From contig CAZFBS010000040.1 in the NCBI GenBank assembly GCA_964517265.1, positions 1-27,239 of the forward strand: 27,239 nt of DNA, written 5' to 3'. Each line of letters opens with the position of its first letter. Within the stretch, counting starts at the first letter, position 1. This DNA comes from REEP01 sp964517265 (lineage in GTDB: Bacteria; Pseudomonadota; Alphaproteobacteria; Rhodospirillales; Defluviicoccaceae). Of this stretch, positions 14,728-22,844 are shown one piece after another. The position numbers and the translations under genes were made by a program. The notes under the pieces were generated by a model. The model did not search any database, was not told where the DNA came from, and saw only the letters and a list, made by a program, of their open reading frames with translations.

Positions 14728-15840
14728 TCAGGCCCGGCGGAGACGCCGCGGCCAAACCCACCCCTGACGCAGCCGGCGTCGAGCCGGCACCTCCAGAAAA
14801 TGATAGGTTGCCGTCGAGACGGCGAGCAGCACGGAGAAATAGATCGCATACAACATCGCCTTGAGTGGCCGGCTGAACGGCTCCTCCTGGCCCGGAAGCC
14901 ACAATTCGAGCAGCGACGCCATCACCAGCAGCAGCGGCCAGTGCAGCATATAGATGGCATAGGAAATAGCCCCCAGCCAGACGAACAGCGGGGCCCCAAG
15001 CAGCCGTCCCGGAGTGCCGTGGTTGCCCGCCATGCCGGCTACGAGCAGAGCCATCGCCGTCACGATGAGAACGTCGGGAGCCCCATGATGCATCAGCAGG
15101 ATGACCGCGACCCCGGCCAACACGCAGCCGGTATCCGTCTGCACCGCCCGTTGCCACCGCGTTCCGGCGTCTTTCTCGTGAAAGATCCAGATACCCAGGA
15201 TGAAGGACGGCAGGCAGCGGGCGGCACCGAGAGTGTGGTGGATGTTCAATCCTTCCTTGCCGACGATCACCACCAGGGCCACCAGGCCGGCGATGCAGGC
15301 AACGGGCACCAGCCGCTGCCAGCGCCGCGGCATCCCCATCAGCAGCGGAACCAGCCAGGGAAACATTGCATAGACGGCGGCCTCGGCGGCGATCGACCAG
15401 GACGGCACGTTCCAGCATAGGCCATCGGTCACGCCCCAGACATGCACCAGCCCCAGCGACGCCACCAGATTCCAGAGGTCATAGCAACGCCCATTATGAC
15501 CAAGAGGCTGGACCAGGCCCGCCGCCACCAGCCCGATGAGCAGCAGCAGCGCCGCCAGGTGCAGCGGGTACACGCGGGTGAACCGCGCCCACCAGAAGGC
15601 CCGGACCTGATCCCAGCGCGGGGGCCCGCGCCGGAAACCGCGTGCATAGACATGGGCGAGCACGAAGCCGCTGAGGACGAAGAACAAGTCCACCCACAGA
15701 TAGCCCTTGTGCAGGAACTCGCTGCTCTCCGACCAGGGCAGCCCGAACCAGGGGCCGAAATGGCGGAAGTGGAAAACCACCACCAGCAAGGCGGCGATAC
15801 CGCGCAGCCCGTCCAATGGCGAAAGCCGCTCGACAGTCAT
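14728..15840 (-). CDS. Acyltransferase 3 family membrane protein (OafA/YrhL-like)
   Basis: About 370 residues with around ten membrane segments. The family opening RLSPLDGLRGIAALLVVVFH carries the conserved Arg and His, and DLFFVLSGFVLAHVY and RFTRVYPLHLAALL follow in the expected order. These enzymes O-acylate sugars of lipopolysaccharide, capsule, peptidoglycan or secreted glycans, moving acyl groups across the inner membrane. The ATG at 15840 puts the family motif at residue 6. A GTG at 15858 with GGAAGGG upstream is the alternative start. There are no sugar-polymer genes beside it, so the acceptor is unknown. Length is normal for the family without an SGNH domain. Confidence 0.92.
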   Translation of the reverse strand: MTVERLSPLDGLRGIAALLVVVFHFRHFGPWFGLPWSESSEFLHKGYLWVDLFFVLSGFVLAHVYARGFRRGPPRWDQVRAFWWARFTRVYPLHLAALLLLIGLVAAGLVQPLGHNGRCYDLWNLVASLGLVHVWGVTDGLCWNVPSWSIAAEAAVYAMFPWLVPLLMGMPRRWQRLVPVACIAGLVALVVIVGKEGLNIHHTLGAARCLPSFILGIWIFHEKDAGTRWQRAVQTDTGCVLAGVAVILLMHHGAPDVLIVTAMALLVAGMAGNHGTPGRLLGAPLFVWLGAISYAIYMLHWPLLLVMASLLELWLPGQEEPFSRPLKAMLYAIYFSVLLAVSTATYHFLEVPARRRLRQGWVWPRRLRRA

Positions 15841-16086
15841 GCGGCACCCAATCCCCACCGCGTGTCCACCCTTCCCGGGGGATGTTTTCTGCCCATCGCT
15901 CCGCTCCCGCCCGACGGTATGGCCTCGGCCCGTTCTACAAAGTCACAAACCGGCAGCCCGGCTGTCGCCGTCATAGGTTGGAGCCGGCTTCCCGGCGATA
16001 ACAAACGAAGCCGTCCCGCCATCCGCTCGGCCGCCCGTCTTACCGATGGCACCGATTGTACGCATTGAAGCGACAGAACGATCAAC

Positions 16087-16203
16087 TCATTCGGCATGCG
16101 CCTCCTCCCACTCCTCGTGTAGACTAGAGCCACAGGTCCCCGGCGGCGGCGAGATCCTTCTCAATCTGTCGCAGCCGCTTGTGCGGGTGGCTCAGCTGCT
16201 TGC
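16087..16203 (-). pseudogene. Decayed copy of the ABC-F (yheS) gene 3' end
   Basis: On the minus strand this stretch aligns base by base with the 3' end of the ABC-F gene at about 17930-18035, by eye roughly three quarters identical. The translation gives RLRQIEKDLAAAGDLWL against GQIEKDLAAAEDLWL. A TAG then interrupts, and after a one-base shift HEEWEEAHAE and a stop follow, matching HEEWDEAAAE of the intact gene. It starts immediately beyond the stop of the pentapeptide gene, so that gene is bracketed by the intact ABC-F end and this relic, in direct orientation. Confidence 0.75.
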
Positions 16204-16205
16204 CT

Positions 16206-17879
16206 TTATTTCATCCGGAATCGATTGCGGATCGCCAGCCCCAAAAGGAACAGGAGCACGATTCCGGCGACGGTCTGCACGGCGGCGAGGACTTTGAGCA
16301 GGCCCGGCAGGCACGCAAGGACCTCCGAACCGATCAGGTCCCGGCGAAACCCGAGCACGCCGAAGGTGTTGGCGAGGCTGAGGCCGGCTGCCTGCCAAAA
16401 TCCCGAGAGGTGCCACCAGAAGGGCAGGATTCCGGCAGCAGCCGTGACCAGCAAGCCAGTGAGCGGCCGAACATAGCTGCGGCCATAATCGCTGAGCCAG
16501 CCGTAGAGGGCGATGGCAAAACCGTGAAGGGAGCGCGGCACCCTGATCGTTCGAGCCTGTCTTGCGAACAGAGGCTGCGCAGAAAAACGGCCAAACAGCT
16601 CTCGAAGCCTCAGCGTTTTGATCTTCTCAAAGATTATTTTGAACGGATGCACAACAAAGACGGTGCAACCGAAAACCTTCCATTCCGAAACTTGGTGCGC
16701 GCGGTCGCCCTCCAGCACCCGCCGCGACTGCATCTCGAGGGCGAAGAAGTTCAATTCGTCCTCATGCTTTTTCAGCCGGTCCATCTCCAGCTTCAAGCAC
16801 GCGTAAGCATCGACGAACAGTCCGGCGTCTATATGGTCCTTTGGTGGGGGCGGCCATTCGACATCACGCCACACTGTGCCTTGGTGCAGCTTGGCGCCGA
16901 AGAATTGCGGGGGCGCGGAGGCGAACTTTGCCTGTTCGAAAGATGTCAGGCCTTTCATCGTCGCGTTGACAAACAGGCTTTCTTTTTCGAAGGTCACGTC
17001 CAGAAAGTTGGCTTCGCCGGAGAAGGTCGCGCCGGAGAAGTCGGCACGGCCGGCACGGAAGAAGCCAAGCTTTCCGAAGGTCACGCCCCCAAAGTTGGCT
17101 TCGCCGGAGAAGGTCGCGTTGGAAAAGTCAGCCCCGCTTGAGAAAGTTGTGTACCAAAAATCTGTCGAGGTAACCCCGAAGAAGTCAGGCTCCCCGAAGG
17201 TCACGGTGCGGAAGTTGGCTTGGCCAAAGAAGGTTGCGCTCCAGAAGCAGGCACTGCCAAAAAAGGTTGCGCCAGAAAAGTCGGCCCAATCCCCCGGCCT
17301 GAATAAGGTCGGATGATTGAAAATCGCGCCTCTAAAGTTGGGCCTGCCGAGGAAGGTTGCGCCGTGAAAGTCGGCCCTGCCGAGGAAGGTCGCATCTGAG
17401 AAGTCGGCATCACTGGAAAATATCGCACCGCGAAAGTTAGCCAGGCCAGAGGGAGGTCCGGCCAAGCCAAAAGGACCAAAATTGATTTTATTTTGTACGG
17501 GAAAAAGAAACCCTTCTGCTATGAATGAACGATCGAATTTGATATTAGAAAAGTCAATTGGGTCTTGCTTTAATTTTGGAATTACTGGTACGGACCTAGC
17601 TATCTTTCCTTCACCCTTTTCTTGACGATACCGTTTGGAGAAAAGGTTTTCCACTCCCGACAGTTCCTCTGTCAAGAACGGCACGAGTTCTTCGGCGGAA
17701 CATCGTCCCTTCTCGATCAGCAGCGTTCGATCGTCTTCCGTAAGTTCAGCGGCCATGAAGCGGTTCCAGGCGGTGCGGTTGCGTGCGTGCACCTCGTCAT
17801 CGGCTGACGATGCTTCACCATGAAGCGTCGCGAGCAGGTACCAGGGGTTGTTCTCGGGCTTGCTTTTGTCGGGTTCCAT
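16206..17879 (-). CDS. Pentapeptide-repeat membrane protein
   Basis: The 557-residue product has a helical N-terminal part (1-105). A run of A(D/N)F-type pentapeptide repeats follows at about 110-330 (ADFSDATFLGRADFHGATFL, ANFRGAIF, ADFSGATF), which forms a right-handed quadrilateral beta-helix. A helical linker comes next, then at least two hydrophobic segments near the C-terminus (VRPLTGLLVTAAAGILPFW, VAGIVLLFLLGLAI). It is probably an inner-membrane protein with the helix in the cytoplasm. Soluble relatives such as Qnr mimic DNA, but most membrane-linked ones have no known function. The ATG at 17879 has GAGGGA 6 bases upstream and lies 37 bases after the ABC-F stop, consistent with cotranscription. 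The segment at 17480-17640 is noticeably AT-richer than its surroundings, a possible sign of transfer. Confidence 0.88.
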   Translation of the reverse strand: MEPDKSKPENNPWYLLATLHGEASSADDEVHARNRTAWNRFMAAELTEDDRTLLIEKGRCSAEELVPFLTEELSGVENLFSKRYRQEKGEGKIARSVPVIPKLKQDPIDFSNIKFDRSFIAEGFLFPVQNKINFGPFGLAGPPSGLANFRGAIFSSDADFSDATFLGRADFHGATFLGRPNFRGAIFNHPTLFRPGDWADFSGATFFGSACFWSATFFGQANFRTVTFGEPDFFGVTSTDFWYTTFSSGADFSNATFSGEANFGGVTFGKLGFFRAGRADFSGATFSGEANFLDVTFEKESLFVNATMKGLTSFEQAKFASAPPQFFGAKLHQGTVWRDVEWPPPPKDHIDAGLFVDAYACLKLEMDRLKKHEDELNFFALEMQSRRVLEGDRAHQVSEWKVFGCTVFVVHPFKIIFEKIKTLRLRELFGRFSAQPLFARQARTIRVPRSLHGFAIALYGWLSDYGRSYVRPLTGLLVTAAAGILPFWWHLSGFWQAAGLSLANTFGVLGFRRDLIGSEVLACLPGLLKVLAAVQTVAGIVLLFLLGLAIRNRFRMK

Positions 17880-17916
17880 ATCCGTCCCTCAACGGGCCAT
17901 CAGCCAGAGCACGCAT

Positions 17917-19818
17917 TCAAAACGGCTCGGCGGCGGCCTCGTCCCATTCCTCGTGCAGGCGGAGCCAGAGGTCCTCGGCGGCGGCGAGGTCCTTCTCGAT
18001 CTGTCCCAGGTGCTTTTGCAGCTCGATCAGCTTCTGTGGATCACCGGCATAGAGCGCGCCGTCGGCCATCATCCCGGCAAGGCGGGCTTTTTCCGCTTCC
18101 AGGCGGTGGACCGCCGCTTCCGAATCCGATAGCCGCTGTTTCAGCGGCGCCAGCGCCCGGCGGCGATCGGCCGCCTGCCGGCGCTGCTCCTTGCGATCCG
18201 CGCCCTCCCTCTCGCCGGACCTGACGCCGGCACGCTCCTTGTCGCCGGCCTCGTCCCCGGCTCGCGAAAGGAGAACCGCGCGGTAATCCTCCATGTCGCC
18301 GTCGAACGGTGTGAGGCGGCCGCCCGCCAGCAGCCAGAACCGGTCGACGGTGAGTTCGAGGACGTGCGGGTCGTGGCTGACCATCACCACCGCGCCGGCA
18401 AAGGTGTTGATCGCCTGGATCAGTGCCTCGCGCGAGACGAGGTCGAGATGGTTGGTCGGCTCGTCGAGAAGGAGGATATGAGGCCGGTCCACCGTCATCA
18501 GGGCGAACAACAGCCGCGCCTTCTCGCCACCCGAGAGGTTGCCGATCGGCGTCTCCGCCCGCTGCTGATCGAAGCCGAAGCGGCCGAGATGGGCGCGCAG
18601 GCGGACCTCCGGCTCCCCCGGCCGCCGGCGCAGCATCTCCACGAGCGGCGTTGCCGCGACGTCCAGCTCGTCGGTCTGGTGCTGGGCGAAATAGCCGACC
18701 CGCAGCTTGCCCGGCCTGACAACAGCGCCGGAGAGGGGATCGAGCCGGTCGGCCAGCAGCTTGATCAGCGTCGACTTGCCGTTGCCGTTGGCGCCGAGAA
18801 GGGCGATCCGGTCGTCGGCGTCGAGGCGCAGCGAGAGGCCCCGCAGCACCGGCTTGCCGTCATAGCCGACGCTGGCGCCCTCGATGCTGTAGAGCGGCGG
18901 CGGCAGCGGATCGGGGTCGGGAAAATCGAACGCGACGCCGGTCTCCTCGCGCAGCTGCGCCAGCGGCTCCATCCGCGCCAGCATCTTGAGGCGGGACTGG
19001 GCCTGCTTGGCCTTGCTCGCCTTGTAGCGGAAGCGGTCGACGAATGCTTGCAGGTGCGCGCGCTGCGCATCCTGGCGCGCCCGCATCTTCTCGTTCAGCT
19101 CCAGGCGCGCGCGCCGCGTCTGCTCGAAGCGGTCATAGCCGCCCTGATAGAGGGTCAGTTTGCCGCCTTCCAGGTGCAGGATCTGGCCGACCGCCCGGTT
19201 CAGCAGTTCCCGGTCGTGGCTGACCAGCACGATGGTGCCGGGATAATGGCGCAGGTAATCCTCGAGCCAGACGCTCGCTTCGAGGTCGAGATGGTTGGTC
19301 GGCTCGTCCAGCAGCAAAAGGTCGGGCTCGGTGAACAGCAGCGTCGCCAGCGCGACCCGCATCCGCCAACCGCCGGAGTATTCGCGGCACGGCCGCTGCT
19401 GATCGGCCTCCGAAAAACCCAGGCCGGCGAGAATGCGGGCCGCCCGGGCGGGCGCGCTGTGCGCATCCTTGTCGAGCAGGCGCTCATGGATCTCCGCGAT
19501 CCGGTGGGCATCGTGGGCCGTCTCGGCCTCGGCGGAAAGCCGAGTCAATTCCGGGTCCGCCGCCAGAACGGTGTCGATCAGGCTCGCCGGCCCGGCCGGT
19601 GCCTCCTGCCGGGTCAGGCCGACGGTCCAGCGCGCGGGCTTGCGGACGGTGCCGCCGTCCGGCTCGATCTCGCCGGCGATCAGCCGCAACAGGGTGGTCT
19701 TGCCGGTGCCGTTGCGTCCGACAAGGCCGACGCGCTGGCCGGGGTGGATGCTGGCGTCAGCCTGGTCGAACAACAGCCGCGGCCCGATCCGGAAAGTCAG
19801 GGTATCGATGGTGAGCAT
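17917..19818 (-). CDS. yheS: ABC-F family ATPase, YheS type
   Basis: This 633-residue soluble protein has two ABC domains and no membrane segments. The first Walker A is GLVGRNGTGKTTLL (about 31-44), with signature YSGGWRMRVALA and Walker B LLLLDEPTNHLDL. The inter-domain linker carries RFRYKASKAKQAQSRLKMLA, the YheS/Uup-type arm that reaches the ribosome. The second Walker A is GANGNGKSTL, with signature LSGGEKARL and a second LLLLDEPTNHLDL. A charged C-terminal coiled coil (about 520-633) ends the protein. Length and the opening MLTIDTLTFRIGPRLLFDQA resemble E. coli YheS (637). ABC-F proteins act on translating ribosomes at the E site; YheS-type members are linked to relief of stalling rather than to acquired drug resistance. 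A decayed copy of its 3' end lies 1.7 kb downstream. Confidence 0.92.
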   Translation of the reverse strand: MLTIDTLTFRIGPRLLFDQADASIHPGQRVGLVGRNGTGKTTLLRLIAGEIEPDGGTVRKPARWTVGLTRQEAPAGPASLIDTVLAADPELTRLSAEAETAHDAHRIAEIHERLLDKDAHSAPARAARILAGLGFSEADQQRPCREYSGGWRMRVALATLLFTEPDLLLLDEPTNHLDLEASVWLEDYLRHYPGTIVLVSHDRELLNRAVGQILHLEGGKLTLYQGGYDRFEQTRRARLELNEKMRARQDAQRAHLQAFVDRFRYKASKAKQAQSRLKMLARMEPLAQLREETGVAFDFPDPDPLPPPLYSIEGASVGYDGKPVLRGLSLRLDADDRIALLGANGNGKSTLIKLLADRLDPLSGAVVRPGKLRVGYFAQHQTDELDVAATPLVEMLRRRPGEPEVRLRAHLGRFGFDQQRAETPIGNLSGGEKARLLFALMTVDRPHILLLDEPTNHLDLVSREALIQAINTFAGAVVMVSHDPHVLELTVDRFWLLAGGRLTPFDGDMEDYRAVLLSRAGDEAGDKERAGVRSGEREGADRKEQRRQAADRRRALAPLKQRLSDSEAAVHRLEAEKARLAGMMADGALYAGDPQKLIELQKHLGQIEKDLAAAEDLWLRLHEEWDEAAAEPF

Positions 19819-19895
19819 GACGGCGGGTTTAGCACAGGCCGGGCGTCAACCTCAAAGGTTGCGCCTCGGCATCCTGGGAATGACCTTCGTTAATG

Positions 19896-19912
19896 AGTAA
19901 CCGTCACTTACT
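19896..19912. promoter_or_regulatory. Inverted repeat in divergent promoter, possible operator
   Basis: AGTAA and TTACT are separated by 7 bases, in the AT-rich part of the 139-base region between the divergent ABC-F and esterase genes. Spacing and sequence recall TetR-type operators, but arms of five are short and no regulator gene is adjacent. Confidence 0.25.
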
Positions 19913-19957
19913 AAAAAACTACTGGTTTTTGCCGGTTGCCGTTGCTAGGCTGCCGTC

Positions 19958-22660
19958 ATGAACACAAGCCTGCGACGATACGAGTTCAGCGAGCGTCTGG
20001 CCGAGATCCTGGGGGAATCGCGCCGGGATCTGCGCTTTCGCGTCACCTTGCTGGTGAGCCAGGGGCTGCTTGCGGCGGGTCCGCGCGGTCCCGGCTCGCC
20101 GCCGACAACGCCGGACGATGCCGCCGCCCTGCTGATCGGCGTAATGGCCGCCCCGCAACAGGTCCATACGGTGGAGGCGATCCGCTGCTACCGTGAGCTG
20201 CAACCCACCGTTCTGGCTCCGGAAGCCGCCACGCCCGGGATCGTGATCGGCACCGGCGTGCGCCGGGCACAGACGCCGGAGCCGCCGCGGCTCCTTTCCA
20301 GCCGTCTGCGCTTTGGCGCCGCCCTCGCCCGGCTCCTCGATCACGCACGTGATGAGGATACGCGGGCCGAGCTGGCCCGGGATCTGTTCGGGATCTGGAT
20401 CGCCCGCGGCTTTCCTGTCGCTGCCGTGCAATTGGCGGCGTGGTGGCAGGGACGCCGCACCATCCTCACCCAACGCTATGAGTTGCCGGAAGGCGGCGCG
20501 CCACCCGCATGGCTGGATCCCCAGCGCGGCGGCGCCGCCGATCCCGGCCTGTTCCACAGCGTTTTTCTGCCGGTCGGCAAGTTGATCGCCATCGGCAGCC
20601 TCACCGCCATCCCAGAAGAAAGGACGTCTCGCGTGCTCAATCTTGACCAGACCATCGCCAACTTCGCCGCCCTTGCCCGCAAGCGCCGCAACCGCCGCCC
20701 GTGGGAGAAGTTCCTGGAGACCGCCGCGGCGACACGTAAGTTGAGAGAAAAAGCCGAAGCCGAAGAAGGCCAGCGGCTGAGCGAAGTCACCGGCTTCGGC
20801 GCCAATCCGGGCAACCTCCGGATGCTGACCTATGTTCCGCAGGACCTGCCGGCCGGCTCGCCCCTGGTCGTCGTCCTCCACGGCTGCACCCAGAGCGCCG
20901 CCTCCTACGATCACGGCACCGGATGGTCGACGCTCGCCGACCGCTTCGGCTTTGCCGTCCTGCTGCCCGAACAGAAGCGGGCCAACAACCCGCTCCGGTG
21001 CTTCAACTGGTTCAAGCCCGACGACACCGGGCGCGGTAGCGGCGAGGCCCAGTCGATCAGCGAGATGGTCGAGCGGATGATTGCGATCCACGGGCTCGAC
21101 CGCCGGCGTGTTTTCATCACCGGTGTCTCCGCCGGCGGCGCGATGAGTTCCGTGATGCTCGCCACCTACCCCGAGCAGTTCGCCGGCGGCGCCATCATCG
21201 CCGGGGTACCTTACCGGTCCGCCACCGGCCTGCAGGAGGCGTTCGATACCATTTTTCAGGGGCGCACCCGCTCCGCCCGCGAGTGGGGCGATCTGGTCCG
21301 CGACGCCTCCAATCACGAGGGGCCATGGCCGAAGATCTCGGTCTGGCACGGCGCCGCCGATTCCACCGTCAAGCCGGTAAACGCCGACGAGATCATCAAG
21401 CAGTGGACCGATGTCCACGACCTCGCGCCCGATCATACCCATCAGCATATGGTGGACGGGCATTTGCGCCGGGTCTGGCACGGGCCGGACGGGGAGGAAA
21501 TCCTTGAGTCCTATACCGTCTCCGGCATGGGTCATGGGGTGCCCGTGGATCCGGGCGATCAGGACCATCAGTGCGGCCGCGCCGGTCCCTTCATCCTCGA
21601 TGTCGGCATCTCCTCCACCTATCACATCGCTCGTGCGTGGGGGCTGACGGAGACCAAGCGGGTGGTGCCGACCGCCGCCGAGTGGCCTTCCGCATCCGAC
21701 TCGCCCCGCCCGACCCCGGAGGCGACGGCAGAGCGGCCGTCGCCGCGCCCCGAGCCCACCATCACCGGGAACGATGATTCGGCGCCCCTCCCGCACGAGA
21801 TCATTCCCGAGCTTACCCCCGAGTTGACCAACATCATCGTCACCCGCCACCATCAGCAGCGTGACCAGGAAGACCCGCGCAGCAGACGCGCGCATTCCGG
21901 CGGGGCCGACAGCGGACACACCGGCACGCCGGGCGGGATCGACATCCAGGCGATCCTCACCAAGTCGTTCGAGTTGGCCGGCCTCGCCACCAAGCTCGGC
22001 ACCAGCGCGGCGGCGGCTCGATCCGGCAGCGGGGCGCCGGGAGGTGTCGACATCCAGTCGATCCTGGCGAAATCCTTCGAGCTGGCCGGTCTTGCCAAGG
22101 GCCTCGGCGAGACCGCGACCGGTGCGGCGAAAGAGCCGCCGGCGGCCGAGGATCGAAAACCGGACGGGAGCGCCGAAACCGGCTGGGAAGGCGACGGCTG
22201 GCAGTTTGTTGCCGAACGGGATCTGGACGCCGTCGGCACAGCGGGCGGGGTTTCTTCCAAGGACGGCCGGGCGTTGTTCGGCACCGTCTCTTCGGGACAT
22301 GACGGTGACGGCGGCCTCAAGGTGCGGACGACATCACGCCGAATGTTTCTCGGGCAGCGGCCGAGCCTCAGCTACCGGCGGCGGCTCGACCTCGGTGCGG
22401 CGGTGAACATCTACACCAGCGCCACCTTCGCCGTTCTTGTCGATGGTGTTGTCGTCGACGAGGTCTCTTCGACCGGGATGGACTATGTCGAGAGCACCTG
22501 GACCGAGCGTACGGGCATCGATCTTGCCGAATTCTCCGATCGAACCGTGACGCTGAGCCTTCGGGTGTCCGCGAACTCCAATGTCGGCGCCGAGGTCACC
22601 GCCAAGGCATGGATCGCCGGAATCGCGGTCGAGGATGCCGGCGGCGCCGAGCCCAGATAG
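19958..22660 (+). CDS. Large PHB-depolymerase-family esterase with extra N- and C-terminal domains
   Basis: A single 900-codon frame with four parts. Residues 1-220 have no signal peptide and look like a helical or winged-helix-like domain (EFSERLAEILGESRRDLRFR, GPRGPGSPPTTPDDAAALLI). Residues 280-560 form an LpqC/PHB-depolymerase-type alpha/beta hydrolase (PLVVVLHGCTQSAASY) with triad Ser391 in GVSAGGAMS, Asp468 in HGAADSTV and His526 in GMGHGVP. Residues 560-735 are Pro/Arg/Gly-rich with a duplicated motif: GGIDIQAILTKSFELAGLA at 659 and GGVDIQSILAKSFELAGLA at 695. The last 150 residues look like a beta-sandwich (YTSATFAVLVDGVVVDEV). The esterase would cleave short polyhydroxyalkanoate or aryl-ester bonds. 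Without an export signal it may be intracellular, perhaps granule-associated. Ribosome site at the ATG is weak. Confidence 0.85.
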   Translation: MNTSLRRYEFSERLAEILGESRRDLRFRVTLLVSQGLLAAGPRGPGSPPTTPDDAAALLIGVMAAPQQVHTVEAIRCYRELQPTVLAPEAATPGIVIGTGVRRAQTPEPPRLLSSRLRFGAALARLLDHARDEDTRAELARDLFGIWIARGFPVAAVQLAAWWQGRRTILTQRYELPEGGAPPAWLDPQRGGAADPGLFHSVFLPVGKLIAIGSLTAIPEERTSRVLNLDQTIANFAALARKRRNRRPWEKFLETAAATRKLREKAEAEEGQRLSEVTGFGANPGNLRMLTYVPQDLPAGSPLVVVLHGCTQSAASYDHGTGWSTLADRFGFAVLLPEQKRANNPLRCFNWFKPDDTGRGSGEAQSISEMVERMIAIHGLDRRRVFITGVSAGGAMSSVMLATYPEQFAGGAIIAGVPYRSATGLQEAFDTIFQGRTRSAREWGDLVRDASNHEGPWPKISVWHGAADSTVKPVNADEIIKQWTDVHDLAPDHTHQHMVDGHLRRVWHGPDGEEILESYTVSGMGHGVPVDPGDQDHQCGRAGPFILDVGISSTYHIARAWGLTETKRVVPTAAEWPSASDSPRPTPEATAERPSPRPEPTITGNDDSAPLPHEIIPELTPELTNIIVTRHHQQRDQEDPRSRRAHSGGADSGHTGTPGGIDIQAILTKSFELAGLATKLGTSAAAARSGSGAPGGVDIQSILAKSFELAGLAKGLGETATGAAKEPPAAEDRKPDGSAETGWEGDGWQFVAERDLDAVGTAGGVSSKDGRALFGTVSSGHDGDGGLKVRTTSRRMFLGQRPSLSYRRRLDLGAAVNIYTSATFAVLVDGVVVDEVSSTGMDYVESTWTERTGIDLAEFSDRTVTLSLRVSANSNVGAEVTAKAWIAGIAVEDAGGAEPR

Positions 22661-22681
22661 TTCCCATAATCTGCAAACAGA

Positions 22682-22706
22682 GGCGGGCGGCGCCATGCCG
22701 CCCGCC
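22682..22706. terminator. Hairpin between convergent genes
   Basis: GGCGGGCGGC (22682-22691) and GCCGCCCGCC (22697-22706) form a perfect 10-bp stem with a 5-base loop, 21 bases after the esterase stop. It lies in the 184-base space between convergent genes. There is no T-run, but position and stability suit a terminator for the plus-strand gene. Confidence 0.6.
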
Positions 22707-22844
22707 GCCGCCACAGGCCTCCGCCGGTCAGCCGGAAGCATCGTCGCCCACTCCCTAGCCCCGCCAGGGATCGCCGCCCTCTATCAGATTCCTGCTCTTC
22801 TCGCTCAATCTGGCGGACAGCATCGCATGGCCCGCCGCGAGCGC

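Noticed and set aside
16206..19818. Pentapeptide plus ABC-F pair as an antibiotic-resistance island
   Set aside because: The ABC-F is of the housekeeping YheS type and no mobile-element gene or drug-biosynthesis gene is present; only the relic-bracketed insertion is supported.
18364..19893. 509-codon plus-strand frame opposite the ABC-F gene
   Set aside because: Antisense to two perfect ABC ATPase domains; no recognisable domain and no ribosome site.
19919..22300. 793-codon minus-strand frame opposite the esterase gene
   Set aside because: Antisense to a gene with an intact catalytic triad; Gly/Arg-rich composition typical of a shadow frame.
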